NCBI RefSeq assembly: GCF_001152565.1
Contig: NZ_CQAZ01000004.1
Coordinates: 1 to 64,000, forward strand
DNA length: 64,000 bases
Direction of reading: 5' to 3'
Source of the DNA: Yersinia pekkanenii
Lineage (GTDB): Bacteria > Pseudomonadota > Gammaproteobacteria > Enterobacterales > Enterobacteriaceae
The notes under the pieces were generated by a model. The model was not told where the DNA came from. It searched no databases and saw only the letters and a list, made by a program, of their open reading frames with translations. Made by a program: the position numbers and the translations under genes. Positions 31,062-42,402 of this stretch are shown in pieces (position 1 is the first letter of the stretch; every line of letters begins with the position of its first letter).

Positions 31062-31496
31062 ATGCTAGCAACTCTCAATCGATGGTTCACGCGGTTAACT
31101 AACCATCCGGATGGTGGCAAGTTATTATTACGCCTTACGTTCGGTATTCTGATGTTGTTCCATGGTGTGGCAAAAATTCAGCACGGTACCCATTGGATAG
31201 CTGAGTCTTTGCAAGCGCAAGGTATCCCAGGTTTTGTAGCTTATGGTGTTTACATTGGTGAGATCATTACTCCATTACTGATTATTCTTGGCCTATTCAC
31301 CCGCCCCGCGGCATTTGTTTACGCCGTTAACCTGCTGGTGGCGGTATTGATGGTCGGTACCGGTAAATTCTTTACTCTGACTCAAGTGGGTGCCTGGGGT
31401 CTGGAAAACGAAGCGATGTATTTCCTGGGAGGCGTGGCAATCATGCTGTTGGGCAGTGGCCGTTACTCCATGACCAAAAACGAAGCTTATCGCTAA
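31062..31496 (+). CDS. DoxX family inner-membrane protein
   Basis: A 144-residue protein with four predicted membrane helices (LLLRLTFGILMLFHGVAKI; YIGEIITPLLIILGLF; FVYAVNLLVAVLMVGT; AMYFLGGVAIMLLGSG). FHGVAKI and LFTRPAAF are DoxX/YphA marks. Bacterial DoxX proteins are linked to thiol/redox homeostasis or act with oxidoreductases, but no role is fixed for this subgroup. AAGGAT precedes the ATG. It is flanked by its own terminator. Confidence 0.85.
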   Translation: MLATLNRWFTRLTNHPDGGKLLLRLTFGILMLFHGVAKIQHGTHWIAESLQAQGIPGFVAYGVYIGEIITPLLIILGLFTRPAAFVYAVNLLVAVLMVGTGKFFTLTQVGAWGLENEAMYFLGGVAIMLLGSGRYSMTKNEAYR

Positions 31497-31837
31497 ACCT
31501 CTGATGCGATACTGATCCACTCCGCCGCTACCGGCGTGGTTTTTTCATACAATCTGTGCCGGTTATACTATTCATACCAGCCATGCTATCCAAATTGGTT
31601 ATAACATCGCGATTCAGTATCAGGGTAAGAGTTATTACCTATTGGAATAAGCATATACCTCCATTTCAAACCAGCTTTCCGTTTTAGTAAAAACTAACAT
31701 TCATCTCATTGATGTCAATGTACTATGAGCGCATACTTATCAAGCTAACTGTTTTCTTATTGTGCTTTGCAGCCCCTTCAAACGCCCTATCGACGAATAA
31801 AGAGACGCAAAGCAATCACTTGCTTAATCGGTAATGT
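31497..31837 (+). other. Intergenic region with DoxX terminator
   Basis: A stem CCAC-CCG / CGG-GTGG at 31517-31539 followed by six T ends the DoxX gene. Beyond it, a short frame (IQIGYNIAIQYQGKSYYLLE, about 31588-31650) reads like the end of an exported protein but has no start or upstream domain. The rest shows nothing beyond a likely mdtG promoter. Confidence 0.4.
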
Positions 31838-33082
31838 ATGACCTCGGACCCACAACGGGTTAACTGGAAAAGAAACTTATTTGTCACCTGGTTAGGTTGT
31901 TTCCTAACCGGCGCGGCGTTTAGTTTGATCATGCCATTCTTGCCATTATATGTGGAAGAGTTAGGCGTGAGCGGTCATCAGTCATTGAATATGTGGTCCG
32001 GCCTGGTGTTCAGCATCACCTTCCTATTTTCTGCCATTGCCGCGCCCTTCTGGGGTAGCCTTGCTGACCGTAAAGGCAGGAAAGTCATGCTATTGCGTTC
32101 AGCATTGGGCATGGGGATTGTAATGGTATTAATGGGTATGGCGCAGAATATCTGGCAATTTCTGGCGCTACGCGCACTGTTGGGGTTACTGGGTGGCTTT
32201 ATTCCGAATGCCAATGCCCTGATCGCCACTCAAGTGCCGCGCAATAAGAGTGGTTGGGCGTTGGGTACCCTCTCAACCGGTGGGGTGAGTGGTGCATTAA
32301 TCGGGCCATTGATTGGCGGTCTGTTGGCTGATAATTATGGTTTACGGCCAGTGTTCTTTATTACTGCGGGCGTGCTGTTCGCCTGTTTTGTCATGACCTG
32401 GCTGTACGTCAGGGAGCAATTTTCACCCGTACTGAAGAAAGATATGCTCAACGGGCGGCAGGTATTTAACTCATTGAAGAACCCTAAGTTAATCCTTAGC
32501 CTGTTTGTCACTACCATGATTATCCAGATTGCGACCGGTTCCATTGCCCCCATCCTGACATTGTATGTCCGTGAGTTGGCCGGAGATATTCATAATCTGG
32601 CCTTTGTCAGTGGCATGATTGCATCTGTCCCCGGTGTTGCTGCGCTGATGAGTGCGCCACGATTAGGGAAACTGGGTGATAGAATCGGCCCGGAACGTAT
32701 TCTGATTGCTATGCTGGCGCTGTCGGTGCTGATTCTTATCCCGATGGCTTTCGTTCAGACCCCCTTGCAACTGGGGATCTTGCGCTTCTTACTGGGTGCA
32801 ACAGATGGTGCATTATTACCGGCGGTACAAACGTTATTGATTTATAACTGCACCAATCAGGTCGCAGGCAGAATTTTCAGTTATAACCAATCGTTTCGTG
32901 ATGTTGGTAATGTCAGTGGCCCGCTATTAGGTGCTGCCGTCTCTGCCAGTTATGGCTTCCGCTCAGTATTTTTTATCACCGCGGCGGTGGTGTTATTTAA
33001 CGCTATTTATTCTTATTGGTGTTTGCAACGTCAGCCCTTAAAAGCACGGCAACGTGAAGCTCAACAACAGCAAGATCGTTAG
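31838..33082 (+). CDS. mdtG: Multidrug efflux MFS transporter MdtG
   Basis: A 12-helix proton-driven exporter of 414 residues; E. coli MdtG gives resistance to fosfomycin and deoxycholate when overproduced. The N-terminal [20 protein letters not shown], the MFS signature [40 protein letters not shown] and the second-half [13 protein letters not shown] are nearly as in E. coli. It lies next to lpxL and DoxX, and E. coli mdtG also neighbours lpxL. Confidence 0.94.
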   Translation: MTSDPQRVNWKRNLFVTWLGCFLTGAAFSLIMPFLPLYVEELGVSGHQSLNMWSGLVFSITFLFSAIAAPFWGSLADRKGRKVMLLRSALGMGIVMVLMGMAQNIWQFLALRALLGLLGGFIPNANALIATQVPRNKSGWALGTLSTGGVSGALIGPLIGGLLADNYGLRPVFFITAGVLFACFVMTWLYVREQFSPVLKKDMLNGRQVFNSLKNPKLILSLFVTTMIIQIATGSIAPILTLYVRELAGDIHNLAFVSGMIASVPGVAALMSAPRLGKLGDRIGPERILIAMLALSVLILIPMAFVQTPLQLGILRFLLGATDGALLPAVQTLLIYNCTNQVAGRIFSYNQSFRDVGNVSGPLLGAAVSASYGFRSVFFITAAVVLFNAIYSYWCLQRQPLKARQREAQQQQDR

Positions 33083-33400
33083 CCAGAAACGGTTCCACTA
33101 ATACCATTAACGGCGGTAATCATTCATCTTGATAAAAGCGCCCACTCTTGTCATCTGCTCATAAAAAGAACTAAAAAACGCCTATATTAGATTTTAACTG
33201 ATTGATAATTAGAATGTGTATCGACTTTTTATCTAAAAATACGATATAACCCCCGACGGAAAACAAAAAATAACGTTATTCTTACGTTAAAATCTACTGT
33301 AACGAATGTTGACCCCGACGACTGGCCACGGTGCCAAACGGGTGAGCGTTCGATGATGGCTTATTCGCCCGACTTCACGGCGATTTTATGGGAATACCCG
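33083..33400. other. Intergenic region upstream of POT transporter
   Basis: 318 bases of mixed, partly AT-rich sequence. An ATG at 33356 opens the peptide-transporter frame early, but I see no conserved element, terminator or RNA gene. Confidence 0.4.
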
Positions 33401-34936
33401 ATGCAAACCACTGTTAACAACCAAGGCGGCCGTACGTTCTTCGGCCATCCTTATCCGCTCAGCGGGCTGTTTCTTTCCGAAATGTGGGAGCGGTTCTCGT
33501 TCTACGGCATCCGCCCACTGTTAATCCTGTTTATGGCCGCGACTGTTTTTGACGGTGGTATGGGTCTGCCCCGTGAGCAAGCCTCGGCCATTGTCGGGAT
33601 TTTTGCCGGTAGCATGTATCTGGCAGCATTACCCGGCGGCTGGTTGGCTGATAACTGGCTCGGTCAGCAACGCGCGGTCTGGTATGGTTCGATCCTGATT
33701 GGGCTGGGCCATCTGTCGATTGCGTTATCTGCCTTCTTCGGCAATGACCTGTTCTTTATTGGTTTGGTGTTTATCGTGCTCGGTACTGGTCTATTCAAGA
33801 CCTGTATTTCAGTCATGGTCGGTACCCTGTATAAGCCGGATGATGCCCGCCGCGACGGAGGCTTCTCACTGTTCTATATGGGCATCAATATGGGGTCATT
33901 TATCGCGCCGCTACTTTCTGGCTGGTTATTGCGAACCCATGGCTGGCACTGGGGTTTTGGTATCGGCGGTATTGGTATGCTGGTGGCATTACTTATCTTC
34001 CGTGGCTTTGCTATCCCGGCGATGAAGCGCTATGACGCCGAAGTGGGTCTGGACTCTAGCTGGAACAAACCGACCAATCAGCGTCAAGGTGTCGGTAAAT
34101 GGGTTACTGCGATTATGGCGCTGGTAGTGGTGGTGATTGCGCTTATCTCGCAAGGGATCATCCCCATTAATCCGGTACTGGTTGCCAGTTTGCTGGTGTA
34201 TGTTATTGCGACCTCAGTGACACTCTATTTCATTTATCTTTTCGCCTTTGCCAACATGAGCCGTAAAGATCGTGCTCGTCTGTTAGTATGCTTCATTCTG
34301 TTAGTTTCTGCGGCGTTCTTCTGGTCAGCGTTTGAACAGAAACCGACCTCATTCAACCTGTTTGCCAATGATTATACTGACCGCATGTTTATGGGCTTTG
34401 AGATCCCGACGGTCTGGTTCCAGTCAATAAATGCGCTGTTTATTATCCTGCTGGCACCGGTATTTAGCTGGGCCTGGCCTGCCCTGGCGAAGAAGAAAAT
34501 TCAGCCCAGCAGTATCACTAAATTTGTTATTGGTATTTTATGTGCCGCGGCCGGTTTTGCCGTGATGATGTATGCGGCTCAGCATGTGCTCAGCAGTGGC
34601 GGTGCAGGTGTTTCTCCACTGTGGCTGGTGATGAGTATCTTGCTGCTGACCCTGGGTGAACTGTGTTTAAGCCCAATCGGGTTAGCTACCATGACGTTAT
34701 TGGCCCCCGCAAGAATGCGCGGCCAGGTGATGGGGCTGTGGTTCTGCGCCAGTTCTCTGGGTAATCTGGCGGCTGGCCTGATTGGTGGGCATGTTAAAGC
34801 CGACCAGTTGGATATGTTGCCGACGTTGTTTGCCCGCTGTTCAATTGCATTGGTTATCTGTGCCGCAGTACTGATATTGCTTATCGTGCCTATTCGTCGG
34901 CTGATGAATAATACTGTGGACCAGCAAGCAGCCTGA
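33401..34936 (+). CDS. POT/PTR family di- and tripeptide:proton symporter
   Basis: A 511-residue inner-membrane peptide importer. The POT marks are present: FLSEMWERFSFYGIRPLLIL holds the ExxERF-type proton-coupling motif, LGTGLFKTCISVMVGTLY and the second PTR signature FSLFYMGINMGSFIAPLLSG. FFWSAFEQKPTSFNLFA is the conserved helix-7 region. About 14 helices are visible. The start MQTTVNNQGG at 33401 has GGGAAT upstream; longer starts add an unlike N-terminus. It stands alone, with its own terminator. Which Dtp subgroup it belongs to cannot be set by eye. Confidence 0.9.
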   Translation: MQTTVNNQGGRTFFGHPYPLSGLFLSEMWERFSFYGIRPLLILFMAATVFDGGMGLPREQASAIVGIFAGSMYLAALPGGWLADNWLGQQRAVWYGSILIGLGHLSIALSAFFGNDLFFIGLVFIVLGTGLFKTCISVMVGTLYKPDDARRDGGFSLFYMGINMGSFIAPLLSGWLLRTHGWHWGFGIGGIGMLVALLIFRGFAIPAMKRYDAEVGLDSSWNKPTNQRQGVGKWVTAIMALVVVVIALISQGIIPINPVLVASLLVYVIATSVTLYFIYLFAFANMSRKDRARLLVCFILLVSAAFFWSAFEQKPTSFNLFANDYTDRMFMGFEIPTVWFQSINALFIILLAPVFSWAWPALAKKKIQPSSITKFVIGILCAAAGFAVMMYAAQHVLSSGGAGVSPLWLVMSILLLTLGELCLSPIGLATMTLLAPARMRGQVMGLWFCASSLGNLAAGLIGGHVKADQLDMLPTLFARCSIALVICAAVLILLIVPIRRLMNNTVDQQAA

Positions 34937-35075
34937 GTGTTATCGCGCTACCGGTATTAACGCTAAACCAGGTGCGTGCAGGGTTGACTGTCCCCAGGGG
35001 CGCTTCGGTCACTCACACGACTGCGACCCCAACAGTACATTTCCCCTTCATTTGACTTTGTCAGCCGTCTGAAAC

Positions 35076-35101
35076 CAGCCCTTGTGGCTGGTTTTTTATT
35101 T
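35076..35101 (+). terminator. Terminator after POT transporter
   Basis: AACCAGCC, CTTGT and GGCTGGTT with six T, about 140 bases after the stop. Confidence 0.8.
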
Positions 35102-35159
35102 ATACTTTGGATGACATATTACTCACTCCTGATAACACATTTGAACGCTGAGACTAAAA

Positions 35160-35708
35160 ATGAAAATAAGGCCTGCACAACCTTCTGATTACCCTGCCAT
35201 ATTACAATTACAGTCACAAAACACCCCAGCAAATTTAAGCCCGGAACAGCGTAAACAGGGCTTTATTGTGTCGCAAATGGACGAAAAACAACTGGATTCC
35301 ATCAACCAAGACTTAGGTATTTTGGTGGCAATTGATGATGAACAAGTCGCTGCTTTCGTCTGCCTGGCTCGTACACATAAACAGCCCCGGCCGCCAGTGG
35401 TCGATGCCATGTTAGAAGCAATAAGCCATCAACAGTATCAAGGGAAGCCATTGACAGAGTTGCGGGTGTTTCTTTATGGGCCGGTGTGTATTGATAGCCG
35501 CTGGCGTGGCAAAGGGGTGCTTAGCCAACTGTTTGCCGCAGTTAAAAACCATACCCGTAATGACTTTGATGTGGGGGCTGCATTTGTTAACCATGACAAT
35601 CCGCATTCACTGGCAGCACATGTGAAAGGGCTAAATATGACGCCGGTTTGTGAATTCATGTGCCAGCAACAACGTTACCAGTTGCTGGTTTTTGCTACCA
35701 CGGCGTAG
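35160..35708 (+). CDS. GNAT family acetyltransferase
   Basis: A 182-residue single-domain protein with the GNAT start MKIRPAQPSDYPAILQLQ and an acetyl-CoA pyrophosphate loop in GPVCIDSRWRGKGVLSQLFA (R/Q-x-x-G-x-G/A pattern as RGKGV). VAAFVCLARTHKQPR is beta-4-like. The acceptor is unknown. It starts behind GAG only. It ends two bases before the convergent yceK gene, so no terminator separates them. Confidence 0.85.
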   Translation: MKIRPAQPSDYPAILQLQSQNTPANLSPEQRKQGFIVSQMDEKQLDSINQDLGILVAIDDEQVAAFVCLARTHKQPRPPVVDAMLEAISHQQYQGKPLTELRVFLYGPVCIDSRWRGKGVLSQLFAAVKNHTRNDFDVGAAFVNHDNPHSLAAHVKGLNMTPVCEFMCQQQRYQLLVFATTA

Positions 35709-35710
35709 TT

Positions 35711-35980
35711 TTACTCGTAGGGACCATGACGAGCATCAATTGGTAGCATAAAGGTATCAACAATCATTGACAGCGGAACGTCAATCACGGTGATGTATTT
35801 CCATGCGCCATCCCGTATATCCCATTGCACACCGGGGTAATATTGATGCCCATGGCCCTGCCCCGGCACGGTGCGGCTGATTATGCTACCACAGCCGGAC
35901 AACAGCATAATACCCGCCCCCAGTACCACAATGCGGGTTACGATATTCAGACGACTGATCAGTTTCAAAATAAGATCCAC
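35711..35980 (-). CDS. yceK: YceK/DUF1375 family lipoprotein
   Basis: A small outer- or inner-membrane lipoprotein of unknown function. The lipobox is LLSGC in VLGAGIMLLSGCGS; after the cysteine the sequence GSIISRTVPGQGHGHQYYPG and MLPIDARHGPYE match E. coli YceK. The GTG start at 35980 gives 89 residues and an unusually long N-region; TTG at 35968 has a better binding site (GGAT) and a shorter leader. It follows opgH in the same direction order as E. coli (opgGH-yceK). Confidence 0.88.
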   Translation of the reverse strand: MDLILKLISRLNIVTRIVVLGAGIMLLSGCGSIISRTVPGQGHGHQYYPGVQWDIRDGAWKYITVIDVPLSMIVDTFMLPIDARHGPYE

Positions 35981-36034
35981 GCAATCAACGCTTATCGGCT
36001 CACAAACAATTTAAACTCAAAAAACAAAAAAACG

Positions 36035-36064
36035 GGCCATACCCTATTGTATGCCCGCTTTTTC
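36035..36064. terminator. Terminator between opgH and yceK
   Basis: CGGGCCATA and TATGCCCG form an imperfect stem with T-rich flanks on both strands; it would end opgGH transcripts. Confidence 0.65.
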
Positions 36065-36092
36065 TCAATATGACAATGGCTTAACGCACCCA

Positions 36093-38678
36093 TTACTTAG
36101 CGGCAGGGAATGCCTTCACATTATGCGTCAGTTGGCGATAATATCTGCTCCAGGCTTGATACTGCTCCGGTTGCTGCCAGACCTGTAGGTGCAAGCGTGA
36201 AATGAGCACCGGATCACTGAGCAGTTCCAGACGCTGTAATTTGCCCAATTTCTCAGGCCCCGCTTCCAGTGCCTGAGCTACCCGCTCGGCACGATTTTGC
36301 TCGATAATCGCCCTTGCCCGATGGCGAGCTGTTGCCATGGCACTTGCCAGCGCGTTATACGATGGGTTCATCACGGCATGTAAGAAACCATCACTGAGCG
36401 CCCGCTGGCGGTTAAGCTTCAGATACGCCTCTGTCGCCAGCAGTTCTCGTGGCGGATTATACTCTTCCGGTATCAAGAACAACTTAGCCCGCCGACTGGC
36501 CAGCCCCAGCGTGCGGCGGCTGGATAGAACAGAGACTACGGGTGACAGAATCAACGAGAACACAATCGGTGATAACCACCAGAGGAAACGCAGATCTAAC
36601 CAAGCCACCCCACCGGCCCAGACCAGACCCAGTAGCAATTGCGGGCCATGGCGCACCAATGCTTCACTCCAAGGAGTGGCGTCATCATCACGCTGTGGTG
36701 AATTCCACTGCACAGACCACCCAAGGAAAGCACTGACCACGAAAACGGTATGGAATAACATGCGCACCGGTGCCAGCAAGACTGAGAACAGCATTTCAGA
36801 CAACATCGACAGCAACAGACGGATCGCCCCACCGTACTCTTTAGCGCCTTTGGCCCAGATCAAAATGATACTGAGTAACTTAGGGAAAAACAGCAATACC
36901 AACGTGGTGGAGAACAAGCCAATCGCCAATTCCGGCCGCCACTGAGGCCATACCGGGAACAGCTGACGCGGTTGCAGGAAGTATTGCGGCTCCATTAAGG
37001 TATGCACCGCTTGCAAAGCAGTACACAATACCAAGAACATAAACCACAACGGGGCGGACAGATAAGACATCACGCCAGTGAGGAACACCGCCCGGTGAAC
37101 CGGATGCATCCCTTTAACCAAAAACAACCTGAAATTCATCAGATTGCCGTGGCACCAACGGCGGTCGCGTTTTAACTCATCAAGTAAGTTAGGCGGCAAT
37201 TCTTCGTAACTGCCCGGTAAATCATAAGCAATCCACACCCCCCATCCGGCACGGCGCATTAATGCCGCTTCCACAAAGTCATGCGACAGAATGGAACCCG
37301 CGAAAGAGCCTTCACCCGGTAACGGTGCCAGCGCGCAATGTTCGATAAATGGTTTTACCCGAATAATGGCATTATGGCCCCAATAATGAGACTCACCCAA
37401 CTGCCAGTAATGCAGGCCAGCCGTGAACAGTGGGCCATAAACTCGGGTCGCAAACTGCTGGATGCGAGCATACAGCGTGTCCATACCCGATGCTTTCGGG
37501 GCAGATTGAATGATCCCCGCATTAGGATTGGCGTCCATCAGCCGCACCAGCCCGGTCAGACACTCGCCACTCATCACGCTATCGGCATCCAGAATCACCA
37601 TATAGCTGTACTGACTGCCCCAACTGCGGCAGAAATCATCTATATTACCGCTTTTACGTTTAACCCGACGGCGGCGGCGGCGATAGAAAATACGACCATG
37701 CCCGTCAACATCACGGCACAGCTCCAGCCAGGCTTTTTGCTCTGCCACACAGATATCGGGGTCATAGCTGTCACTCAGCACATAAATATCGAAATGTTCA
37801 AGCTGACAGGTCGCCGCCACCGACTCATAAGTCGCGCGCAGACCGGCAAATACCCGCGCCACATCCTCATTACAAATAGGCATAATCAGCGCCGTCCGGT
37901 GCGCCGGATTTAAAGCTTCATTCCCTTTGATAGTAGAGGAAATACTGTATTTGTCCTTACCAATCAGTAATTGCAGGAACCCCATCAGCGCCGTCCAGAA
38001 ACCGGCAGAGACCCAACAAAACAGAATGGCAAACAGGATCAGGATGCCGGTTTGTAACAGATAAGGCAGCAGTTGCATGATCGAGACCTGCCAGTTCTGC
38101 TGCCAGATGTCGAAAGGATCGATTAATGCCCAACCCTGATAAGGCAAAATGGTCTTCATGTAACTGGTCGCAATCGCGGTTTGCAGCACAATCAGCACCA
38201 GCAAAATATAGCGGCGCAGGGAACCGACGCTACGCCATTTTTTCTCGGCGAGAGCCTGTTGATGCGGCTGCTCCCGTGAAACAATATTATTGCGACCCAG
38301 CAACGAATCCCAAAAACGCCCTACCGGATTAGTCCGCCATGCCTGCGGTGCCATACTGGTACGCTTGATGGGAGGCGTGGCATTGATAACCGTGCGCCCT
38401 TCATCATCTTGCTCGAGTAGTTTGCCACCGGCCAAGGCAGCTGGCCACGCGACACGCAGACGGGCATTAACTGACGCCAGTGCACTGTCTTCTGCGCTAA
38501 AAGCGATGTGTTCAGGTGCGCTAGCAGCCAATTGCTGATGCAAACGCTGCATGGCATCCGGAGAGCTATCGAGTCGCACCTCGTCAGGGAGAGCATCGCG
38601 CAACGCCCCTTGCTGCTGCGCAGTCAGGGGCAAGTCTGCAATATAATCCTGAACCGGAGATTGAGTTGACTTATTCAT
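36093..38678 (-). CDS. opgH: Osmoregulated periplasmic glucan glucosyltransferase
   Basis: The polytopic inner-membrane GT2 enzyme that makes and exports the linear beta-1,2-glucan backbone. The 861 residues include an N-terminal cytosolic arm, membrane spans near [16 protein letters not shown] and [17 protein letters not shown], and the catalytic domain with [11 protein letters not shown], the metal-site aspartates, and [13 protein letters not shown] (Q/RxxRW). FtsZ-binding by the N-terminus is known in E. coli. Length is close to E. coli MdoH (847). It starts inside the end of opgG, overlapping by eight bases. Confidence 0.96.
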   Translation of the reverse strand: MNKSTQSPVQDYIADLPLTAQQQGALRDALPDEVRLDSSPDAMQRLHQQLAASAPEHIAFSAEDSALASVNARLRVAWPAALAGGKLLEQDDEGRTVINATPPIKRTSMAPQAWRTNPVGRFWDSLLGRNNIVSREQPHQQALAEKKWRSVGSLRRYILLVLIVLQTAIATSYMKTILPYQGWALIDPFDIWQQNWQVSIMQLLPYLLQTGILILFAILFCWVSAGFWTALMGFLQLLIGKDKYSISSTIKGNEALNPAHRTALIMPICNEDVARVFAGLRATYESVAATCQLEHFDIYVLSDSYDPDICVAEQKAWLELCRDVDGHGRIFYRRRRRRVKRKSGNIDDFCRSWGSQYSYMVILDADSVMSGECLTGLVRLMDANPNAGIIQSAPKASGMDTLYARIQQFATRVYGPLFTAGLHYWQLGESHYWGHNAIIRVKPFIEHCALAPLPGEGSFAGSILSHDFVEAALMRRAGWGVWIAYDLPGSYEELPPNLLDELKRDRRWCHGNLMNFRLFLVKGMHPVHRAVFLTGVMSYLSAPLWFMFLVLCTALQAVHTLMEPQYFLQPRQLFPVWPQWRPELAIGLFSTTLVLLFFPKLLSIILIWAKGAKEYGGAIRLLLSMLSEMLFSVLLAPVRMLFHTVFVVSAFLGWSVQWNSPQRDDDATPWSEALVRHGPQLLLGLVWAGGVAWLDLRFLWWLSPIVFSLILSPVVSVLSSRRTLGLASRRAKLFLIPEEYNPPRELLATEAYLKLNRQRALSDGFLHAVMNPSYNALASAMATARHRARAIIEQNRAERVAQALEAGPEKLGKLQRLELLSDPVLISRLHLQVWQQPEQYQAWSRYYRQLTHNVKAFPAAK

Positions 38679-40257
38679 CGGCAGGGAGCTGATAGCTCCA
38701 GGGTTCTGTCAGGGTTTTATCACCGTTAACCAATGCAGCGCGCATCTCTATCGGTTTTTTGCCATCCTTAACTTTCAGCCGCAATGTCAAACGCCAACCC
38801 TTGGTAACCGGGTTGTAACGCACACTATTTTCGATCAGTTCACCGTTATCATCGACGCTGACCTGTGAAGCCAATGGCGTATTTTCATCAAGTGACTTCA
38901 GCGCCGGGCCGACAAAATCGACCAGAAAAGCCACGCTACCGTCCGGCTGACGGATCAGGTTGGACTGTTTCACATCACCGGTTGAACGCAAGGTCTGTTT
39001 CACATAAGCCACATCCGGTGAATGCAGTTTCTCTTCATCACGGGTGAAGTGCAGGCGATAATTCAGATCGAGTGATGTTTTCGCGTCCGGCAACACCTCT
39101 GGTGTCCAGAAAGCCACGATATTATCGTTGGTTTCGTCTGCTGTTGGGATTTCTATCAACTGAACGTGACCTTTGCCCCAATCACCACGAGGTTCAACCC
39201 AGGCACTCGGACGCAAGTCATAGCGATCATCTAAATCCTCATATTGCGAGAATTCACGGCCACGTTGCAGCAGACCAAATCCTTTGGGATTTTCAACCGC
39301 ATAGGTGCTGACCGACAAGTGTTTTGGATTGTTCAGTGGACGCCATATCCATTCACCATTACCTGCATGAATAGAAAGACCATTAGAATCATGCAATGCC
39401 GGACGATAGTTCAACACCGCTGACGGCTGGCTTGGACCAAACAGGAACATACTGGTTAACGGTGCGATACCCAACGTCTCAACTTTATCGCGCAGGAAGA
39501 CTTTAGCCTGTACATCAACCGTGGTATCTCGACCCGGATAAATGATAAAACGGTAAGCACCGGTGGCCCGAGGGGAATCCAGCAAAGCAAAAACGACCAG
39601 ATGCTTATCATTTGGTTTTGGCCGTTCAATCCAAAACTCGCGAAAACGCGGGAACTCCTCACCGGAAGCCAATGCCGTATCAATTGCCAACCCGCGCGCA
39701 GAAATACCATAAACCTGACCTTTACCAATCACACGAAAATAGCTGGCACCCAGCATACTGACAATTTCGTCTTGTTTGTCCGCTTTATTGATCGGATAAA
39801 GTACTTTAAAACCGGCAAAACCTAAATTCTTCACTGACTCTGCATCGTGCTTGACCGAGCCGAAGTTAAAATAATCCGGACTATAATTGATGGGCTTAAT
39901 ACCGGTCGCGGTGACTTCGTTAATCTTCACCGGTGTGTCGAAGTACATACCCTGATGGTAGAACTCCAACTTAAATGGCGTATCCAGTTTGCTCCAATAC
40001 GACTTGTCGTGGTTAAACTGAATCTGTTGATAGTCGGCAAATTTCATTTCGCGAAATTGCGATGGAAGGTTACTTTTTGGTGCTTCGAAGCTTTTACTCG
40101 CCAACGTTTGTGCCTGCTCAGCTACATCGTCTAACGAGAAAGCCATTGCCTGGGCCGTGAATAATGACAGCAAAAGAGTCACCCCCAGCCATCTGACGCT
40201 GTTCGCGCGTGACCCTTTAGGCATTCTATTCATGTTTGATGAAATATTAACTCGCAC
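38671..40257 (-). CDS. opgG: Glucan biosynthesis protein G (periplasmic)
   Basis: A periplasmic protein of about 528 residues needed for branching or release of osmoregulated periplasmic glucans; recent work assigns beta-1,2-glucanase activity to the family. A signal peptide ends at [50 protein letters not shown] and [16 protein letters not shown] are near-identical to E. coli. The GTG at 40257 has GGGGGAG too close; ATG at 40233 or 40224 is also possible and gives a more usual leader. It is co-transcribed with opgH. Confidence 0.94.
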   Translation of the reverse strand: MRVNISSNMNRMPKGSRANSVRWLGVTLLLSLFTAQAMAFSLDDVAEQAQTLASKSFEAPKSNLPSQFREMKFADYQQIQFNHDKSYWSKLDTPFKLEFYHQGMYFDTPVKINEVTATGIKPINYSPDYFNFGSVKHDAESVKNLGFAGFKVLYPINKADKQDEIVSMLGASYFRVIGKGQVYGISARGLAIDTALASGEEFPRFREFWIERPKPNDKHLVVFALLDSPRATGAYRFIIYPGRDTTVDVQAKVFLRDKVETLGIAPLTSMFLFGPSQPSAVLNYRPALHDSNGLSIHAGNGEWIWRPLNNPKHLSVSTYAVENPKGFGLLQRGREFSQYEDLDDRYDLRPSAWVEPRGDWGKGHVQLIEIPTADETNDNIVAFWTPEVLPDAKTSLDLNYRLHFTRDEEKLHSPDVAYVKQTLRSTGDVKQSNLIRQPDGSVAFLVDFVGPALKSLDENTPLASQVSVDDNGELIENSVRYNPVTKGWRLTLRLKVKDGKKPIEMRAALVNGDKTLTEPWSYQLPADE

Positions 40258-40577
40258 ATCTCCCCCTATTCGGGTGGTTAAATCATAACAGCCAAATTAT
40301 TGGCGGTTTACCCAACTGACCAAACAGATAAATCCAGGTGACAGTTAAATCCGGAGTTATGCTGGCGGCACATTGCGTAAACCCGTCGCTAAGCCACAAG
40401 CCTAGCAACACCGGCTAAAATACGCCATGGAAAATCATTAATCCTTATAGTAATGTTTATCGCCACGCTGATCCATTGAATAACGTATATTGTCATCAAT
40501 AAGCGTTTACTATAAAAACGACACGGTGGGCAACGCTGGCTCGTTATTCTAATTCCGCTAACAAATAGTGAATAAGT
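40258..40577. other. Divergent opgG-opgC promoter region
   Basis: 320 bases without a gene between divergent opgG and opgC. It must hold both promoters. I see no confident operator, only AT-rich patches near 40440-40480 and 40545-40570. Confidence 0.4.
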
Positions 40578-41741
40578 ATGAAAAAAAATACTAACCAACG
40601 AGAGTACTTTCTAGACGCTATCCGCGCCTATTTGATGTTACTCGGCATTCCTTTTCATCTTTCTTTAATATACTCCAGCAACCATTGGGCGGTAAACAGC
40701 AGTCATCCTTCATCTCTATTTACCTTACTAAATGATTTTATTCACGCCTTTCGCATGCAGGTTTTTTTTGTTATTTCAGGTTATTTTTCGTTCATGCTAT
40801 ATCAGCGTTATGAGCGCCAGCACTGGCTTAAGGTCCGTTTAGAGCGAGTGGTTATTCCGTTTCTGGCAGCGATCCCACTCATTACGCTGCCACAATTCTT
40901 TCTACTCAAAAATTACACGCAAAAATTACAAGGTTGGAATTCATTTACACTTTATCAAAAAATAAACATTGCTATTTGGGAAGTTATTTCACATTTATGG
41001 TTTTTGTTAACACTGATCTTACTCACAGGTCTCTGTTTTTATCTATTCAAAAAAATTAAAAATAACGCCTCATCAATTCCAATCTTGGTAAAGGGAATGA
41101 ATAATATAGGAAAAATCTCACTATTGTTGGTTATATTTGTATTAATTTACGCTGTGATACGTAGAGTCATATTTATCCTTAATCCTGAGATACTCTTTAA
41201 TAGTATCTTTAATTTCGTTGTTATGGAGACGCTGTTTTATTTGCCATTCTTTCTTCTCGGTGCTTACAGTTTTATCTATCCAACACTCAAACAGGTATTT
41301 CTTACGTTTTCACCAGGCTCATTATTAGCCTCAATATTGTTATTTATCGCTTATTATGTAAACCAACACATTAATACTGCTGAGTTTTTTTCCTTCGAAT
41401 TGGACCTTATCATCAAGGTACTGATGGGCGTCACCATGACCAATGTGGTCTATTCTCTTGGCCACCGGTTATTTAACTCCCCCTCGCCTCGCATCACTTA
41501 TCTGGTAAATGCTTCGCTATTTATCTATCTGGTACACCATCCATTGACTTTGATTTATGGCACCTTCATTACACCCAAAATTGACAATAATGGCCTAGGC
41601 TTTTTGTTGGGCATAGTCTTTGTTTGCTTGATCTCGTTCATACTGTATGAGATTCATCGCCGCGTTCCTTTGCTGAAATTCTTGTTTTCTGGCAAGTCGC
41701 CGCCGCAAACAGCGCAATCAAACTATTATGCGAACAAATAA
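40578..41741 (+). CDS. opgC: Glucan succinyltransferase OpgC
   Basis: A 387-residue inner-membrane protein of acyltransferase family 3 that adds succinyl groups to periplasmic glucans. About ten membrane helices are visible. REYFLDAIRAYLMLLGIPFH carries the family's N-terminal R-x(10)-H feature, and MQVFFVISGYFSFML and YLVHHPLTLIYG are further conserved parts. It diverges from opgGH as in E. coli. Binding sequence is weak (GAATAAG). Confidence 0.93.
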   Translation: MKKNTNQREYFLDAIRAYLMLLGIPFHLSLIYSSNHWAVNSSHPSSLFTLLNDFIHAFRMQVFFVISGYFSFMLYQRYERQHWLKVRLERVVIPFLAAIPLITLPQFFLLKNYTQKLQGWNSFTLYQKINIAIWEVISHLWFLLTLILLTGLCFYLFKKIKNNASSIPILVKGMNNIGKISLLLVIFVLIYAVIRRVIFILNPEILFNSIFNFVVMETLFYLPFFLLGAYSFIYPTLKQVFLTFSPGSLLASILLFIAYYVNQHINTAEFFSFELDLIIKVLMGVTMTNVVYSLGHRLFNSPSPRITYLVNASLFIYLVHHPLTLIYGTFITPKIDNNGLGFLLGIVFVCLISFILYEIHRRVPLLKFLFSGKSPPQTAQSNYYANK

Positions 41742-41928
41742 TATTATTGCTAAGCAATATGAATATCGCCATACCGCTTAGGTCATAAAGCGGCTACACT
41801 GTGAAACCATCATGTAGATGGCGGGATGGCTTATGCCTCACTGTGCGCTCTGCTTTCAGAGCAACTATCCTGTTGATTCCTTATCAGGATTTGTTTCACT
41901 TGCAGTGACAACAAAAAGAGGAATTACG

Positions 41929-42174
41929 ATGAAAAAGCAAGAATCGATTGAGAATAATCCCACGTCTGATACCCCCCCAGTCACCGAGTTCGCAACCTTG
42001 TTTGCCTTGGTTAGCCGCCTGAGCGGAGCACTGGATAGCGCGATCACCGGCAAAGATCGCAGTGTACTGGTCAATGAACTGTCACAACTGTCTGTCGATA
42101 ATCTTTCTGAACAGGAAAAATTATTAACCACAGAAGCACTGAGACGAGTTCTGGCCACACTCAAACGCGATTAA
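41929..42174 (+). CDS. Unrecognised small protein (81 aa)
   Basis: A good AGAGGAATTACG site precedes ATG 41929, and the product begins MKKQESIENNPTSDTPPVTE. The first 17 residues are polar and disordered; the rest (ATLFALVSRLSGALDSAITG; LSEQEKLLTTEALRRVLATL) forms two or three amphipathic helices. There is no cysteine, signal peptide or membrane span. I do not recognise the family. It stands alone between opgC and cvrA. A longer frame to 41818 has no site. Codon use is like the neighbours, so it is probably native. Confidence 0.65.
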   Translation: MKKQESIENNPTSDTPPVTEFATLFALVSRLSGALDSAITGKDRSVLVNELSQLSVDNLSEQEKLLTTEALRRVLATLKRD

Positions 42175-42402
42175 TTCTATTATCCAACGCTCACCCTTGA
42201 TTCCCCTCAGGGAAATTAAAGGTGAGTGATCTGCTCCGCCCCCTTACCTACCTCAGCGGTACAATAGCTAAATATCCTGATTTAACACCTTGAATTGGGT
42301 CATCTCTTCCCATCGCTCGCGATAAATCTGTGTATAATATTTTCGCTATAGCTTTCGTTCGCTACTCATTTGTTTACGGATTACATTAGGAGATCTCCCA
42401 CC

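Noticed and set aside
36337-36945. 202-codon plus-strand open frame
   Set aside because: Antisense to opgH, no family features, and opgH is clearly intact.
42188-42224. Hairpin CTCACC...GGTGAG after the 81-residue gene as a terminator
   Set aside because: No T-run follows on either strand, so I do not call it.
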